A DNA stretch of 60,548 nt from an uncultured bacterium. Lineage in GTDB: Bacteria > Planctomycetota > Phycisphaerae > Phycisphaerales > SM1A02. The DNA lies in NCBI GenBank assembly GCA_903898755.1, contig CAIUGT010000097.1:1-60548 (forward strand). Direction: 5' to 3'. The notes under the pieces are model-generated. The model had not been told where the DNA came from and ran no database searches. It saw only the letters and a program-made list of their open reading frames with translations. Below, piece by piece: positions 35,714 to 43,737 of this stretch. The position numbers were made by a program, and so were the translations under genes. The first letter of the stretch is position 1. Each line of letters begins with the position of its first letter.

Positions 35714-37258
35714 ATGGCGAGACTGAGTCTCACTCAACGAAGTCAACTTGTCATGGGCGCGGTCACCGCGCTGGCGATCACCGGCGCCCTGGCTATTCCG
35801 TGGATTCAAATTCGCGAGTCCATGGTGGCGCAACAATTGCAAAGCATGCGCGACATTTGCGCGGTGTGGGCCAAGAAACCCGACAGTTCAATGGAGCGAT
35901 TTCGATTTGTGAAAGGTTCCAATGCGCAGGCTGCCGCGGGCGATCCGTTTCTTGCAAGCGCATTCGATGAGTTCGCCGCCACTCCCGCGAATTTTGATCG
36001 TTTCGAATTGCAACAAGATAGTGACGCGCCAATATCTCGCTATGTCCGCGCGTTGCGTGGAGATCAAGCGGATCGTGTCGCGGCGGGCGAGGCCATTTCG
36101 TTAGACGCGCCCGACGTGGCGTGGCAGAAGTTGCCGTTGACTGGAGTTTTTTCCATCGAGCGCTCCGGAGTTGGCGCGGCGCGTTTGATTTGGCAGGATC
36201 GAATTTATATTTTGATTGGTGGCGGATTGGCTTGGCTTGGAATTCTTTTTGCCGTGCGTCTTCTTGTGGTGCGCGGATATTTGCGCGCGGTCCGTCGCTT
36301 GCGCGATGTGGCCAACCGCGTGCGCGCCGGCGATCTTTCCAGCCGCAGTCAGTTGCGCACGGGGGATGAATTGGAGCAACTTGGCAATTCATTCAACGCC
36401 ATGGTTGCCACTCTTGATGGAAGCCAAAAACAATTGCAAAGCATGAATGAAAGCCTGGACTTTAAATTGGTTCAGTTGAGCGAGGCCAATGTGGGTTTGT
36501 TTGAAAGCAACCGATTGAAGAGCGAATTCTTGGCCAATGTTTCACATGAGTTGCGCACACCGCTGAACAGCGTGATTGGATTCGCGGAATTGCTGGCGGA
36601 GTTGGCGCGCAAGGATGTGGCCGCGGATCCGAAGCGTATTCGTTACATCGAGCATATTTTAAAGAGCGGTCGAGGCTTGCTTGAGATGATCAACGAGCTC
36701 TTGGATATGGCAAAGATAGAGGCGGGTCGCATGGAACTGAGCGTTTCCAACGCCAGTATCACCGACATGCTTGAAGGCATTTCCGCCATCATGCGCCCTC
36801 AGGCGGATATGAAAAAAATCACGTTGGAGATTCATCGCCCTGATGAATTGCCCACCGTTGAAACAGATCCTGGAAAGTTGCAGCAAATTTTGTACAACTT
36901 TGTGAGCAACGCTATTAAATTTTCACCCGAAGGTTCTCGCGTGATTGTCCGCGCCGATTTGTGGGCCGTGGATGGCGCGCCTGGAATGCGGATGACCGTT
37001 GTGGATAGCGGGCCTGGAATTCCGCTGGACATGCAGCAAACGATTTTTGAAAAGTTTCGCCAAGTGGATGCAAGCCATACAAAAAGCCATGGCGGCACTG
37101 GTCTTGGATTGGCTATTTGCCGTGAATTGTCCGCCATGTTGGGCGCAAAACTTGGGATTGAATCCAATTCCAAAAAGGGTTCAAGTTTCTGGGTGGAAAT
37201 GCCGCTGGAATTCCGAGCAAAGAAACTGCCGCCGCTTATGGCTGATCGCGCTGGATAA
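35714..37258 (+). CDS. Sensor histidine kinase with HAMP domain
   Basis: A 514-residue membrane kinase. TM1 (about 12-32) and TM2 (about 165-187) enclose a periplasmic sensor of about 130 residues that I do not recognise. A HAMP domain follows (about 186-240, VANRVRAGDLSSRSQLRTGDELEQLGNSFNAM). The H-box FLANVSHELRTPLNSVIGF holds the phosphate-accepting His278. The ATPase part has NFVSNAIKFSPEGS (N box), VVDSGPGIP (G1), FEKFRQVD (F) and GGTGLGLAICREL (G2), so it should be active. There is no response regulator next to it, so it is an orphan kinase in this window. Its 3' end overlaps the convergent gene at 37236 by 23 bases. Confidence 0.93.
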   Translation: MARLSLTQRSQLVMGAVTALAITGALAIPWIQIRESMVAQQLQSMRDICAVWAKKPDSSMERFRFVKGSNAQAAAGDPFLASAFDEFAATPANFDRFELQQDSDAPISRYVRALRGDQADRVAAGEAISLDAPDVAWQKLPLTGVFSIERSGVGAARLIWQDRIYILIGGGLAWLGILFAVRLLVVRGYLRAVRRLRDVANRVRAGDLSSRSQLRTGDELEQLGNSFNAMVATLDGSQKQLQSMNESLDFKLVQLSEANVGLFESNRLKSEFLANVSHELRTPLNSVIGFAELLAELARKDVAADPKRIRYIEHILKSGRGLLEMINELLDMAKIEAGRMELSVSNASITDMLEGISAIMRPQADMKKITLEIHRPDELPTVETDPGKLQQILYNFVSNAIKFSPEGSRVIVRADLWAVDGAPGMRMTVVDSGPGIPLDMQQTIFEKFRQVDASHTKSHGGTGLGLAICRELSAMLGAKLGIESNSKKGSSFWVEMPLEFRAKKLPPLMADRAG

Positions 37259-37550
37259 AGAGGCGGCGAATTTGCGCGTCGGCGTTGGCATCAATTCGCC
37301 GCGCCAAACTTGCATCAATACGGTTGGTGAGTTGTTGCGGTTGCGCGTTGGCGATCAACCAACGCAACACGGTTTCCGCCACAAGTGAGGGCTCGGTTCC
37401 GCCGTCTGGACAGAGCAAATCATAGTCCGCCCAATTCAAGCCAATGGTCATTTTTCGAAGCGTTCCACTTTCCTCAATGAATTGCGCATTGAATTGCCAG
37501 CCATGACCGACTTCGGTTTCATTCATGATTTCAAGTGGTCCGTGAAACAT
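37236..37550 (-). CDS. Small hypothetical protein, last gene of four-gene operon
   Basis: A 104-residue protein of unknown function. It is mostly strand-like at the start (MNETEVGHGWQFNAQFIEESGTLRKMTIGLNWADYDLL), then helical (SLVAETVLRWLIANAQPQQL). A charged end follows (RRIDANADAQIRRLF). No signal peptide. It begins 9 bases after the MFS gene, on the same strand, and overlaps the end of the histidine kinase gene. The composition looks like a real protein and the spacing supports it. Confidence 0.6.
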   Translation of the reverse strand: MFHGPLEIMNETEVGHGWQFNAQFIEESGTLRKMTIGLNWADYDLLCPDGGTEPSLVAETVLRWLIANAQPQQLTNRIDASLARRIDANADAQIRRLFIQRDQP

Positions 37551-37559
37551 GGATGGAGG

Positions 37560-38831
37560 TTAACGGATGAAGGTGGTGGATGGACTGACAACTTCAACCA
37601 CCGCACGCACGCGTGCTGGTCGCAGCCATAAGACACCCAAGCGCAGCATGCCCGAAAGAATAAAGATGATCACATACGCGCCGCCAGAAGTGTCCATGCA
37701 TTTGAGAATGTATGCGCCAATGAATGAGCCAGCCGCGATTGAAAAATAAGTTGTGAAGTTGTAGAGCGCCATCATGGACGTGCGTTCCGAATGCTTGATA
37801 CTTTCAAGAAGAACCAAGAATGAGGCGAGTTCCCATGCCGCCCACATCACACCGCTATAGACCTGTACAAATGTGATCCACGCCAAATTGGTTGACACAG
37901 CCAGCATGAGAACGCCAAGCGCCGTGCCAGCGGTTCCAATGAGCAGCACGCGCCTGGCGCCAAATTTTTGAATGATGCCACCAAGCAAAGTGAGCGCCAA
38001 ACATTTTGAGCCAAAAAGCGTGCAAATAACAAGCAAATACGAGGCCTTGTCGAATTTTAAATAATCCAGAAGCCATGGATTCACAAATGGACCGCTGACA
38101 TTCGCTGCAAATTGCAAGGCGATGAGGCAAAGCACGATGCGCAGATCTCCACCGCGACCAAGGCGCTTGGGCAACAGTCGATAATGAACGCGCGCAATGT
38201 CGGTTGGATTCAACTTGACATCGCCTTGATGATGAAGGAACCACACGCTGGACAGGCGAGCCAGCGCAGCGAAGATCATGATCCACATGAACGCCTTGAG
38301 TTGCCAACCGTCGCGCTCGCCCAAATACAGAAGACCGCCCGCCGCAAGCATGGCGGTGAGTTGTGAAATTTGGCAAATACGATTTCGTTTGCTGAAGTAG
38401 CTAGCGCGCAGCGACTCTGGAAAAAGCCGAGCCACCCAAGTGCTCCACGCGGGCCACGCGCCAATCGCGGCGCTCCAATAAATAGAGAGCGTGACAAACA
38501 CCAACCATGTTGGAATCTCTCCGTATGCGGCGGCGATGATTAAAGGAATAAATGAAATGGCTTGCACAATGGCGCAGCCTTGGATCCATTTGCGCGGAGA
38601 GCCAACGCGGCGCAAGCCGGCGGGAGAAGCGAGCTGCACTGTGGCGCCAACCAACATTGGAATAGTGATGATTAACCCCGCAATAAGCGGGCTTTTGCCC
38701 AACGCCAACACCAACGCGGCGATATAGGTTTCACCCGCGCCCACCATGAAACAGAAGGTTGCGCCATCACCCGTGCATGCGTTGAAATCGCGGCGCGTGG
38801 GAAGTGGATCAGGTATCGAATCGTCAGCCAT
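37560..38831 (-). CDS. MFS transporter
   Basis: A 423-residue membrane protein with about 12 hydrophobic helices in two halves. Seen are YIAALVLALGKSPLIAGLIITIPMLVGATVQ, the loop LASPAGLRRVGSPRKW between helices 2 and 3 (the place of the MFS signature), and a second half starting with IVLCLIALQFAANVSG. The N-terminal residues (about 1-20) are cytoplasmic. The substrate is unknown. Its ATG follows the stop of the STN-like gene directly (TAA then ATG), so it is the third gene of a tight operon. Another MFS gene at 43738 belongs to a different branch. Confidence 0.85.
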   Translation of the reverse strand: MADDSIPDPLPTRRDFNACTGDGATFCFMVGAGETYIAALVLALGKSPLIAGLIITIPMLVGATVQLASPAGLRRVGSPRKWIQGCAIVQAISFIPLIIAAAYGEIPTWLVFVTLSIYWSAAIGAWPAWSTWVARLFPESLRASYFSKRNRICQISQLTAMLAAGGLLYLGERDGWQLKAFMWIMIFAALARLSSVWFLHHQGDVKLNPTDIARVHYRLLPKRLGRGGDLRIVLCLIALQFAANVSGPFVNPWLLDYLKFDKASYLLVICTLFGSKCLALTLLGGIIQKFGARRVLLIGTAGTALGVLMLAVSTNLAWITFVQVYSGVMWAAWELASFLVLLESIKHSERTSMMALYNFTTYFSIAAGSFIGAYILKCMDTSGGAYVIIFILSGMLRLGVLWLRPARVRAVVEVVSPSTTFIR

Positions 38832-39671
38832 TTAACGCGTCGGCTTGCTTGTGGGTTGGATATTGGTTCGCACGATGTTGCTGCGCGCAATAGCGCGGTG
38901 CACAAAATCTGGCGCGATCACAATGAGTTTGTCGTCGAAAATAGAAATGGTGCAGGGACCGCCTGAAGATTCCGCCCACACATCACTTTCCACAGTTGAT
39001 TGAATGAGTAATTTTATTTTTTGATAGCGAGCCTCATTTTGCGAGGGTGTAAATGGTGGACTTGTTGTGCTGCCTGAACTTCCGCCTGAACTGCCTCCTG
39101 TATTGCCGCCACTTTGCAATGGTGGCGCTTGAAAGTCTGGCGCCTTGAAACCAAGATCCGTGATGGAGTATGCGCGACGCTCCAACGCGCTCGCTCGAAG
39201 CAAGCGCGGCTTTGGACCAACTTCAATTCCACCAGCGGTTGTTTGCCAACAACATTCGCTTTGCGTGGCATCGCTTGCTTGGCGCAGAACAAGCTCCAAA
39301 ATAGTCCGCGCCGTCGCCTGTTTGCATTCAAGGTCAATGGTGATAGCGGGGTCAATGCCGGCGGAACCAACGGGTTGATCTTGCAACAGAATCTGAATTG
39401 GAACGCCTGTTTTTTGGGCGATTGTGGTCAGGGCTTGAACAATTGGAACTTGCTGGAACGCCACCGTGAAACGCTTCGCATCAAGCGTTGCGACCCAGCG
39501 ATCGCGGACCGCATCATTCTGTGGAGCGTTCTGCGAAGTCAAGGCCAATGCATTGGGACAGATCAAAATCATGACGCACACGCACGCAAGAAGCGTGGCG
39601 CGCAAAATTGTGCAGTTGAGGCACGAATTAAATCGCATGATTTTTATTTTACGGCAAACAGGAGTAGCCAT
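38832..39671 (-). CDS. Secreted protein with STN/secretin-like domain
   Basis: Up to 279 residues. An N-terminal hydrophobic segment (LRATLLACVCVMILICPNALA) acts as signal peptide. Then RFTVAFQQVPIVQALTTIAQKTGVPIQI and TIDLECKQATARTILELVLRQAS follow the pattern of the STN/secretin N domain. A Gly/Ser-rich linker (GGNTGGSSGGSSGSTT) precedes a last domain with IKLLIQSTVESDVWAESSGGPCTISIFDDKLIVIAPDFVHRAI. This layout recurs in planctomycetes. It has no secretin barrel. The start is either ATG 39671, one base after the upstream stop, or ATG 39638 (residue 12). Second gene of the operon. Confidence 0.75.
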   Translation of the reverse strand: MATPVCRKIKIMRFNSCLNCTILRATLLACVCVMILICPNALALTSQNAPQNDAVRDRWVATLDAKRFTVAFQQVPIVQALTTIAQKTGVPIQILLQDQPVGSAGIDPAITIDLECKQATARTILELVLRQASDATQSECCWQTTAGGIEVGPKPRLLRASALERRAYSITDLGFKAPDFQAPPLQSGGNTGGSSGGSSGSTTSPPFTPSQNEARYQKIKLLIQSTVESDVWAESSGGPCTISIFDDKLIVIAPDFVHRAIARSNIVRTNIQPTSKPTR

Positions 39672-39672
39672 A

Positions 39673-41502
39673 TCAATTATTTTTCAAAGATGGCTCGCCT
39701 GCAAAAAGTTGGCGGGCTTCAAGAATGGCGAGCAGGGTGGTTGCGTTCGCTCCGAGAGGTTGACTGCTATCCCATGGCGCGGCGCGAATGCCACCAAGCG
39801 CTTTCCCCGCGTCACGAAATGCGTAGCACGATGCTTGATCAACTTGAAGCTGCTTCAGAAATCGAAGCGCCAACTTGAGAGACTCCAAATTGACATCATT
39901 TGCATTGCCAAAAAGTGTGGGGTTCATGGCCAGCGCGAAGGTAAGGGCGGGGCGGGACGATTGTGCCGTTGCGCCAGTCACGCCATTGGTGATGATGGGC
40001 CAGCCTCCTTCAAGATCAACAGCGAGATCGGGATCGGATTTCTGAGTGAGTTGATTTTCAACAAGCATGATTTGTAGCAATTTCCAAGCCTCTTTGGCGG
40101 TCGACAGGTCGGACGATTTACCAACTCGTTGCTGCGCCAACAGAAGCCATGGACTGGCAGAGAGCAACTTATCAACGGGCCGAATTTTCCACGCGTCCAT
40201 AAGACCCTTGGCGACCTCGTTGGGTAAGTCCTGCGCTAACGCCGCCGCGCACAAAGCCCATGTCTGCAAATCAGCGCGTTGATCAAGTTGAAATTGTTCC
40301 AACACTTTGGCTTTCAATTTTCTTTGCCACTCATCGCATTCTGGATTTCCCCATGCGATGACGCAATGATTCAATGATTGACAGGCAAGAAGGCACGCGG
40401 CGGCGGCGGCTGGATTGTCAAGAGGATTTTTTTCTTCATCGACCACTCGCTGCAACGATTGCAATGTGGTGATGGCAAATGCCCGCGCCGCAAGCCGGTC
40501 TTTCTCTGAAAAGTTCATCTCTGAAAATCGCGCCATGGCGAACGCGCTCATGCCTTGCTCCAGCGGCGAACACACTTGCTGCGTCATTGACCCAAGCGCG
40601 GGTTGATATTCGCCCGCGGGTCCAAGCGCTTGAAGCGTGTCAAGAGTCTCAGGTGAAAGGCCATCTGTATTTCGAATGCGGCTTTCAAGATGTGTCGCGA
40701 TGGCCACGGCCATCTGGTCGAGCGTTGTGGCGGTGATGTCCGAAAGCGGCACGTTCACCATGCCACGAGAGACTTCAAACGCAGCATCTTTTGCCGTGAT
40801 TTGCGCCATCCTGCGCGTGTCGGCCCGGTACACGACCACGCCTTGTGGCAACTGAAATTTTTTGTCGGCGCCCGCTTCCACTCCAACATCGCGCGCCATG
40901 ACCACCATGGTGTACCACGGCAAGCGTGTTTGATTGAGTGATTGTTGCAGCGATGGCAATGAGAACGCCCATTGATCACCGGCGCGAATGGCCATGGCTT
41001 GGCGAGCGTTGTCAACCTTTGACGCAAGCACATCAACTCGATCCCCGGAGAATGGACGAGTCTCTCCAACAAGCTCAATTTCCAGCGCGAGTTCTTGCGG
41101 AGCGTTGGCGCGCAGGTCCGCTGGAAGCGCACAAAGAACACGGTCGTTGTTGGCCTGGCGCAACGCGTTTAAAAGCGCCGCGGCAAGACACAGTGAGCTA
41201 TCAGGATTTTGTTTCACCCACGCCTGACCAACAGGCCTGCCGTTCAATCGCAACACAACGCCAGCGGCTGTGGCGGAAAATGTTGGTGAAAGCGCAACGT
41301 CTTTGGAAAAATCGGGTGCGGCGGCATCAAATGGTGTCTTGAAACTTTGCTGGTCAAGCCACTTGCGCGACGCTTGAAAGAGCGTCCGCGCGTCGGCGGT
41401 GGAACAAAGATCCGCCTGCGCGGGCGTGATAACCGTGACGGCCGTGATGAAAATGGCGCATAGAAAGAAGATTTGTCTGTACACAATGCGAAACGGCGTC
41501 AT
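39673..41502 (-). CDS. Large secreted protein of unknown function (possible AMMECR1-like plus helical domain)
   Basis: A 609-residue exported protein with a signal peptide (FFLCAIFITAVTVITPAQA). The first half (about 30-260) has LSPTFSATAAGVVLRLNGRPVGQAWVK, CLAAALLNALRQANNDRVL, LALEIELVGETRPFSGD and LPWYTMVVMARDVG. This order recalls the AMMECR1 fold, but the identity is low and the usual RGCIG motif is missing. The second half (about 310-600) is helical with repeated pairs (AARAFAITTLQSLQRVVDEE, PALTFALAMNP, LKLALRFLKQLQVDQ), like an alpha/alpha toroid. ATG 41502 is chosen for the signal peptide. It heads the operon 41502-37236. No enzyme function can be claimed. Confidence 0.72.
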   Translation of the reverse strand: MTPFRIVYRQIFFLCAIFITAVTVITPAQADLCSTADARTLFQASRKWLDQQSFKTPFDAAAPDFSKDVALSPTFSATAAGVVLRLNGRPVGQAWVKQNPDSSLCLAAALLNALRQANNDRVLCALPADLRANAPQELALEIELVGETRPFSGDRVDVLASKVDNARQAMAIRAGDQWAFSLPSLQQSLNQTRLPWYTMVVMARDVGVEAGADKKFQLPQGVVVYRADTRRMAQITAKDAAFEVSRGMVNVPLSDITATTLDQMAVAIATHLESRIRNTDGLSPETLDTLQALGPAGEYQPALGSMTQQVCSPLEQGMSAFAMARFSEMNFSEKDRLAARAFAITTLQSLQRVVDEEKNPLDNPAAAAACLLACQSLNHCVIAWGNPECDEWQRKLKAKVLEQFQLDQRADLQTWALCAAALAQDLPNEVAKGLMDAWKIRPVDKLLSASPWLLLAQQRVGKSSDLSTAKEAWKLLQIMLVENQLTQKSDPDLAVDLEGGWPIITNGVTGATAQSSRPALTFALAMNPTLFGNANDVNLESLKLALRFLKQLQVDQASCYAFRDAGKALGGIRAAPWDSSQPLGANATTLLAILEARQLFAGEPSLKNN

Positions 41503-41580
41503 GGTGACCAATGTAGCGGAGCCGTTTGAATTGACGTATTTCATTCAAGCGGCTCCGACTAAGCATTGCCAGACTTGACC

Positions 41581-41670
41581 ATGAACTATTTCCGCCAAAA
41601 CAATGTTCAACGCGCGCATCTGAAACGGATGATGTTGCTTGTCCTTGTGGGCTTCATCGCCTTGTGCTGA
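41581..41670 (+). CDS. Candidate 29-residue membrane peptide
   Basis: A short frame ATG...TGA lies in the gap between rpsA and the secreted-protein gene. It encodes MNYFRQNNVQRAHLKRMM followed by LLVLVGFIALC. The basic residues ahead of a hydrophobic C-terminus would fit a small inner-membrane protein. There is no good ribosome-binding site and no promoter I can defend. The bidirectional terminator at 41737-41768 would end its transcript. Chance occurrence is possible. Confidence 0.3.
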   Translation: MNYFRQNNVQRAHLKRMMLLVLVGFIALC

Positions 41671-41736
41671 GAATCGGTCAGGGATGCGCAACTCACGATC
41701 GCTTTAAACGCAAAGCGGTTCCCCTCGTGAAAAAGA

Positions 41737-41768
41737 AAACGACCGCGGCTTTGAAACCGCGGTCGTTT
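41737..41768. terminator. Bidirectional rho-independent terminator after rpsA
   Basis: A perfect 12-bp stem AAACGACCGCGG / CCGCGGTCGTTT with an 8-base loop. Read on the minus strand it is followed by TCTTTTTC and on the plus strand by TGATTTTTAC. It is 22 bases past the rpsA stop. Confidence 0.92.
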
Positions 41769-41789
41769 GATTTTTACAAACTGTGAAAC

Positions 41790-43550
41790 TTAGAAACTGA
41801 TCTTGTCGGTGCCAAGCGCGCCGTGATCATCCATACCGCCGCGGGTTGGACGTTCACGAACCGCCGCATCCGCCGCAATATCCGCACGCATGTCTGGATC
41901 AATTCCCGCGCCCCATTGAGCGCGCTTCAAGCTCAGACCAATCTTGCGATCGGAAGTGTCAACGCGAAGAATCTTCACGTCCACTTCTTGTCCCGGCTTC
42001 ACAACGTCCAGCGGATTTTCCACCTTCTGATCGGAAAGTTCGCTGATGTGCAGCAAGCCTTCAAGACCTTCTTCAAGCTCAACAAACACGCCGAAGTTGG
42101 TGATCTTGGTGATGGTTCCCTTGACGATCATGCCTGGGCGATACGCGCTTGGAATTGCTTCCACCCACGGATCTTCAGACAATTGCTTGGTGCCCAATCC
42201 AACGCGCTGCTTGTCGCGATCCACATCAAGCACAACGCACTTCACGCTGTCGCCCTTCTTGTAGATCTCGTTTGGATGCGCAACTTTCTTGGTCCAGCTG
42301 ATGTCGCTGACATGCAAAAGACCGTCAATTCCAGGCTCAATCTCAACAAATGCGCCGTAGTTGGCCAAGTTGCGGATCTTGCCTTCAATGATGGTTCCGT
42401 TTGGATATTTCTCGGCAACAAGTTCCCAAGGATTGACCTCGGTCTGCTTCATGCCCAGGCTGATCTCCAACTTCTGCTTGTCAATCTCAAGAATGACAAT
42501 GTCAATTTCGTCATTCACGTTCACAACTTCACTTGGATGATTCACGCGGCGAGTCCAACTCATTTCACTGACGTGGACCAGGCCTTCAATGCCTTCTTCA
42601 AGGCGAACGAACGCGCCGTAGCTCATCAAGCTGACAACGGTTCCCTTCAGGCGGGAATTGACCGGATACTTCTTCTCGATCTCCTCCCATGGACTGGCTT
42701 CCTTCTGCTTCATGCCAAGGGCGATCTTTTCGCGCTCTCGGTCGATGTTGAGAATCTTGACTTCGACCTCGTCGCCAATCTTGACGATTTCGGTTGGATG
42801 ATTCACGCGGCCCCAACTCATGTCGGTGATGTGCAGCAAGCCATCAAGACCACCAAGATCAATGAACGCGCCGAAGTCGGCGATGTTGGTCACGATGCCG
42901 CGCACAATGTCGCCCTCGTTCACCTTGTCCATCAACTTGCGCTTGGAATCTTCACGCTCATCTTCGATCAACTTGCGACGGCTGATGACGATATTGCGTC
43001 GCTCAAGATCAATCTTGAGAATCATGGAACGCACTGTTTTGCCGATGAATTCGCCAATATCGCCTGGACGGCGAACATCAACTTGGCTGGCTGGCAGGAA
43101 CACTGGCACGCCTATGTCCACCAAAAGTCCGCCCTTGATCTTGCGCAATACTTTGCCTTCAACAATGTCGCCTTCCTTGCGGCTGACAAGCACTTGCTCC
43201 CAACCGCGAATGCGGTCGGCCTTGCGCTTGGAAAGCATAATGCTTCCATCTGGCGTTTCAGTTTCTTCAACAAGGACTTCAACTTCATCACCGATGGTGA
43301 CGCCGCCTGATTCCTCAAATTCTTCTTTTTGAACTTGACCTTCGCTCTTGCCGCGAATGTCAACAATGACAAAGTCGCCGCTGATACCAACAACGCGTCC
43401 TTTGACAATGTTGCCGGTTCCAAGTGACGCAACTTCCGCGCCAAGGATTTCTTCAAGATTGAGTTCAACTTGTCCGTACGCCTCGCGGAGCATTTTGTCC
43501 GCGATGCCTGCTTCAAGAGCGAGGGCTTCAATGAGATTGTGATTAACCAT
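41790..43550 (-). CDS. rpsA: Ribosomal protein bS1
   Basis: A 586-residue protein with six S1 (OB-fold) RNA-binding domains, starting at GNIVKGRVVGISGDFV, GDIVEGKVLRKIKGG, GDIVRGIVTNIADFGAFIDL, SRLKGTVVSLMSYGAFV, GTIIEGKIRNLANYGAFVEI and GMIVKGTITKITNFGVFVEL. Domains 3 to 6 show the usual GLLH(I/V)(T/S)(D/E)(M/I)SW motif. bS1 captures mRNA on the 30S subunit, and this matters most where, as in this window, many genes lack a strong Shine-Dalgarno site. The C-terminus ends in a short low-complexity tail. No cmk gene is next to it. It ends in a bidirectional terminator. Confidence 0.97.
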   Translation of the reverse strand: MVNHNLIEALALEAGIADKMLREAYGQVELNLEEILGAEVASLGTGNIVKGRVVGISGDFVIVDIRGKSEGQVQKEEFEESGGVTIGDEVEVLVEETETPDGSIMLSKRKADRIRGWEQVLVSRKEGDIVEGKVLRKIKGGLLVDIGVPVFLPASQVDVRRPGDIGEFIGKTVRSMILKIDLERRNIVISRRKLIEDEREDSKRKLMDKVNEGDIVRGIVTNIADFGAFIDLGGLDGLLHITDMSWGRVNHPTEIVKIGDEVEVKILNIDREREKIALGMKQKEASPWEEIEKKYPVNSRLKGTVVSLMSYGAFVRLEEGIEGLVHVSEMSWTRRVNHPSEVVNVNDEIDIVILEIDKQKLEISLGMKQTEVNPWELVAEKYPNGTIIEGKIRNLANYGAFVEIEPGIDGLLHVSDISWTKKVAHPNEIYKKGDSVKCVVLDVDRDKQRVGLGTKQLSEDPWVEAIPSAYRPGMIVKGTITKITNFGVFVELEEGLEGLLHISELSDQKVENPLDVVKPGQEVDVKILRVDTSDRKIGLSLKRAQWGAGIDPDMRADIAADAAVRERPTRGGMDDHGALGTDKISF

Positions 43551-43708
43551 GTTGTCGTTTCAATAGGGTGCGTGATGAGCCGCGCGGACCACGCCGCGAA
43601 ATCGGCCAGGAATAAACGCCCCGGACACGCGTCCGTGAAAGGCGCCGGCGAAATGCCGGGTCGATGATGGTAGCGAAAAAGTCGCTTGAATTGAAGGGCA
43701 ATTGAAAG

Positions 43709-43729
43709 TTTCCTTCGGCCGAAGGGAAA
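43709..43729 (-). terminator. Palindromic hairpin just after the MFS gene
   Basis: TTTCC-TTCGG-CC-GAAGG-GAAA contains a perfect 14-bp palindrome CCTTCGGCCGAAGG. It lies 9 bases beyond the MFS stop on the minus strand and is followed by CTTTCAATTG, so it may end that transcript ahead of rpsA. The T-run is weak. Confidence 0.4.
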
Positions 43730-43737
43730 GGTTCTTG

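Noticed and set aside
41823-43310. Long open frame of about 495 codons on the plus strand opposite rpsA
   Set aside because: The minus strand encodes six clear S1 domains. The plus frame is an artefact of codon bias and gives a His/Asn-rich product without known motifs.
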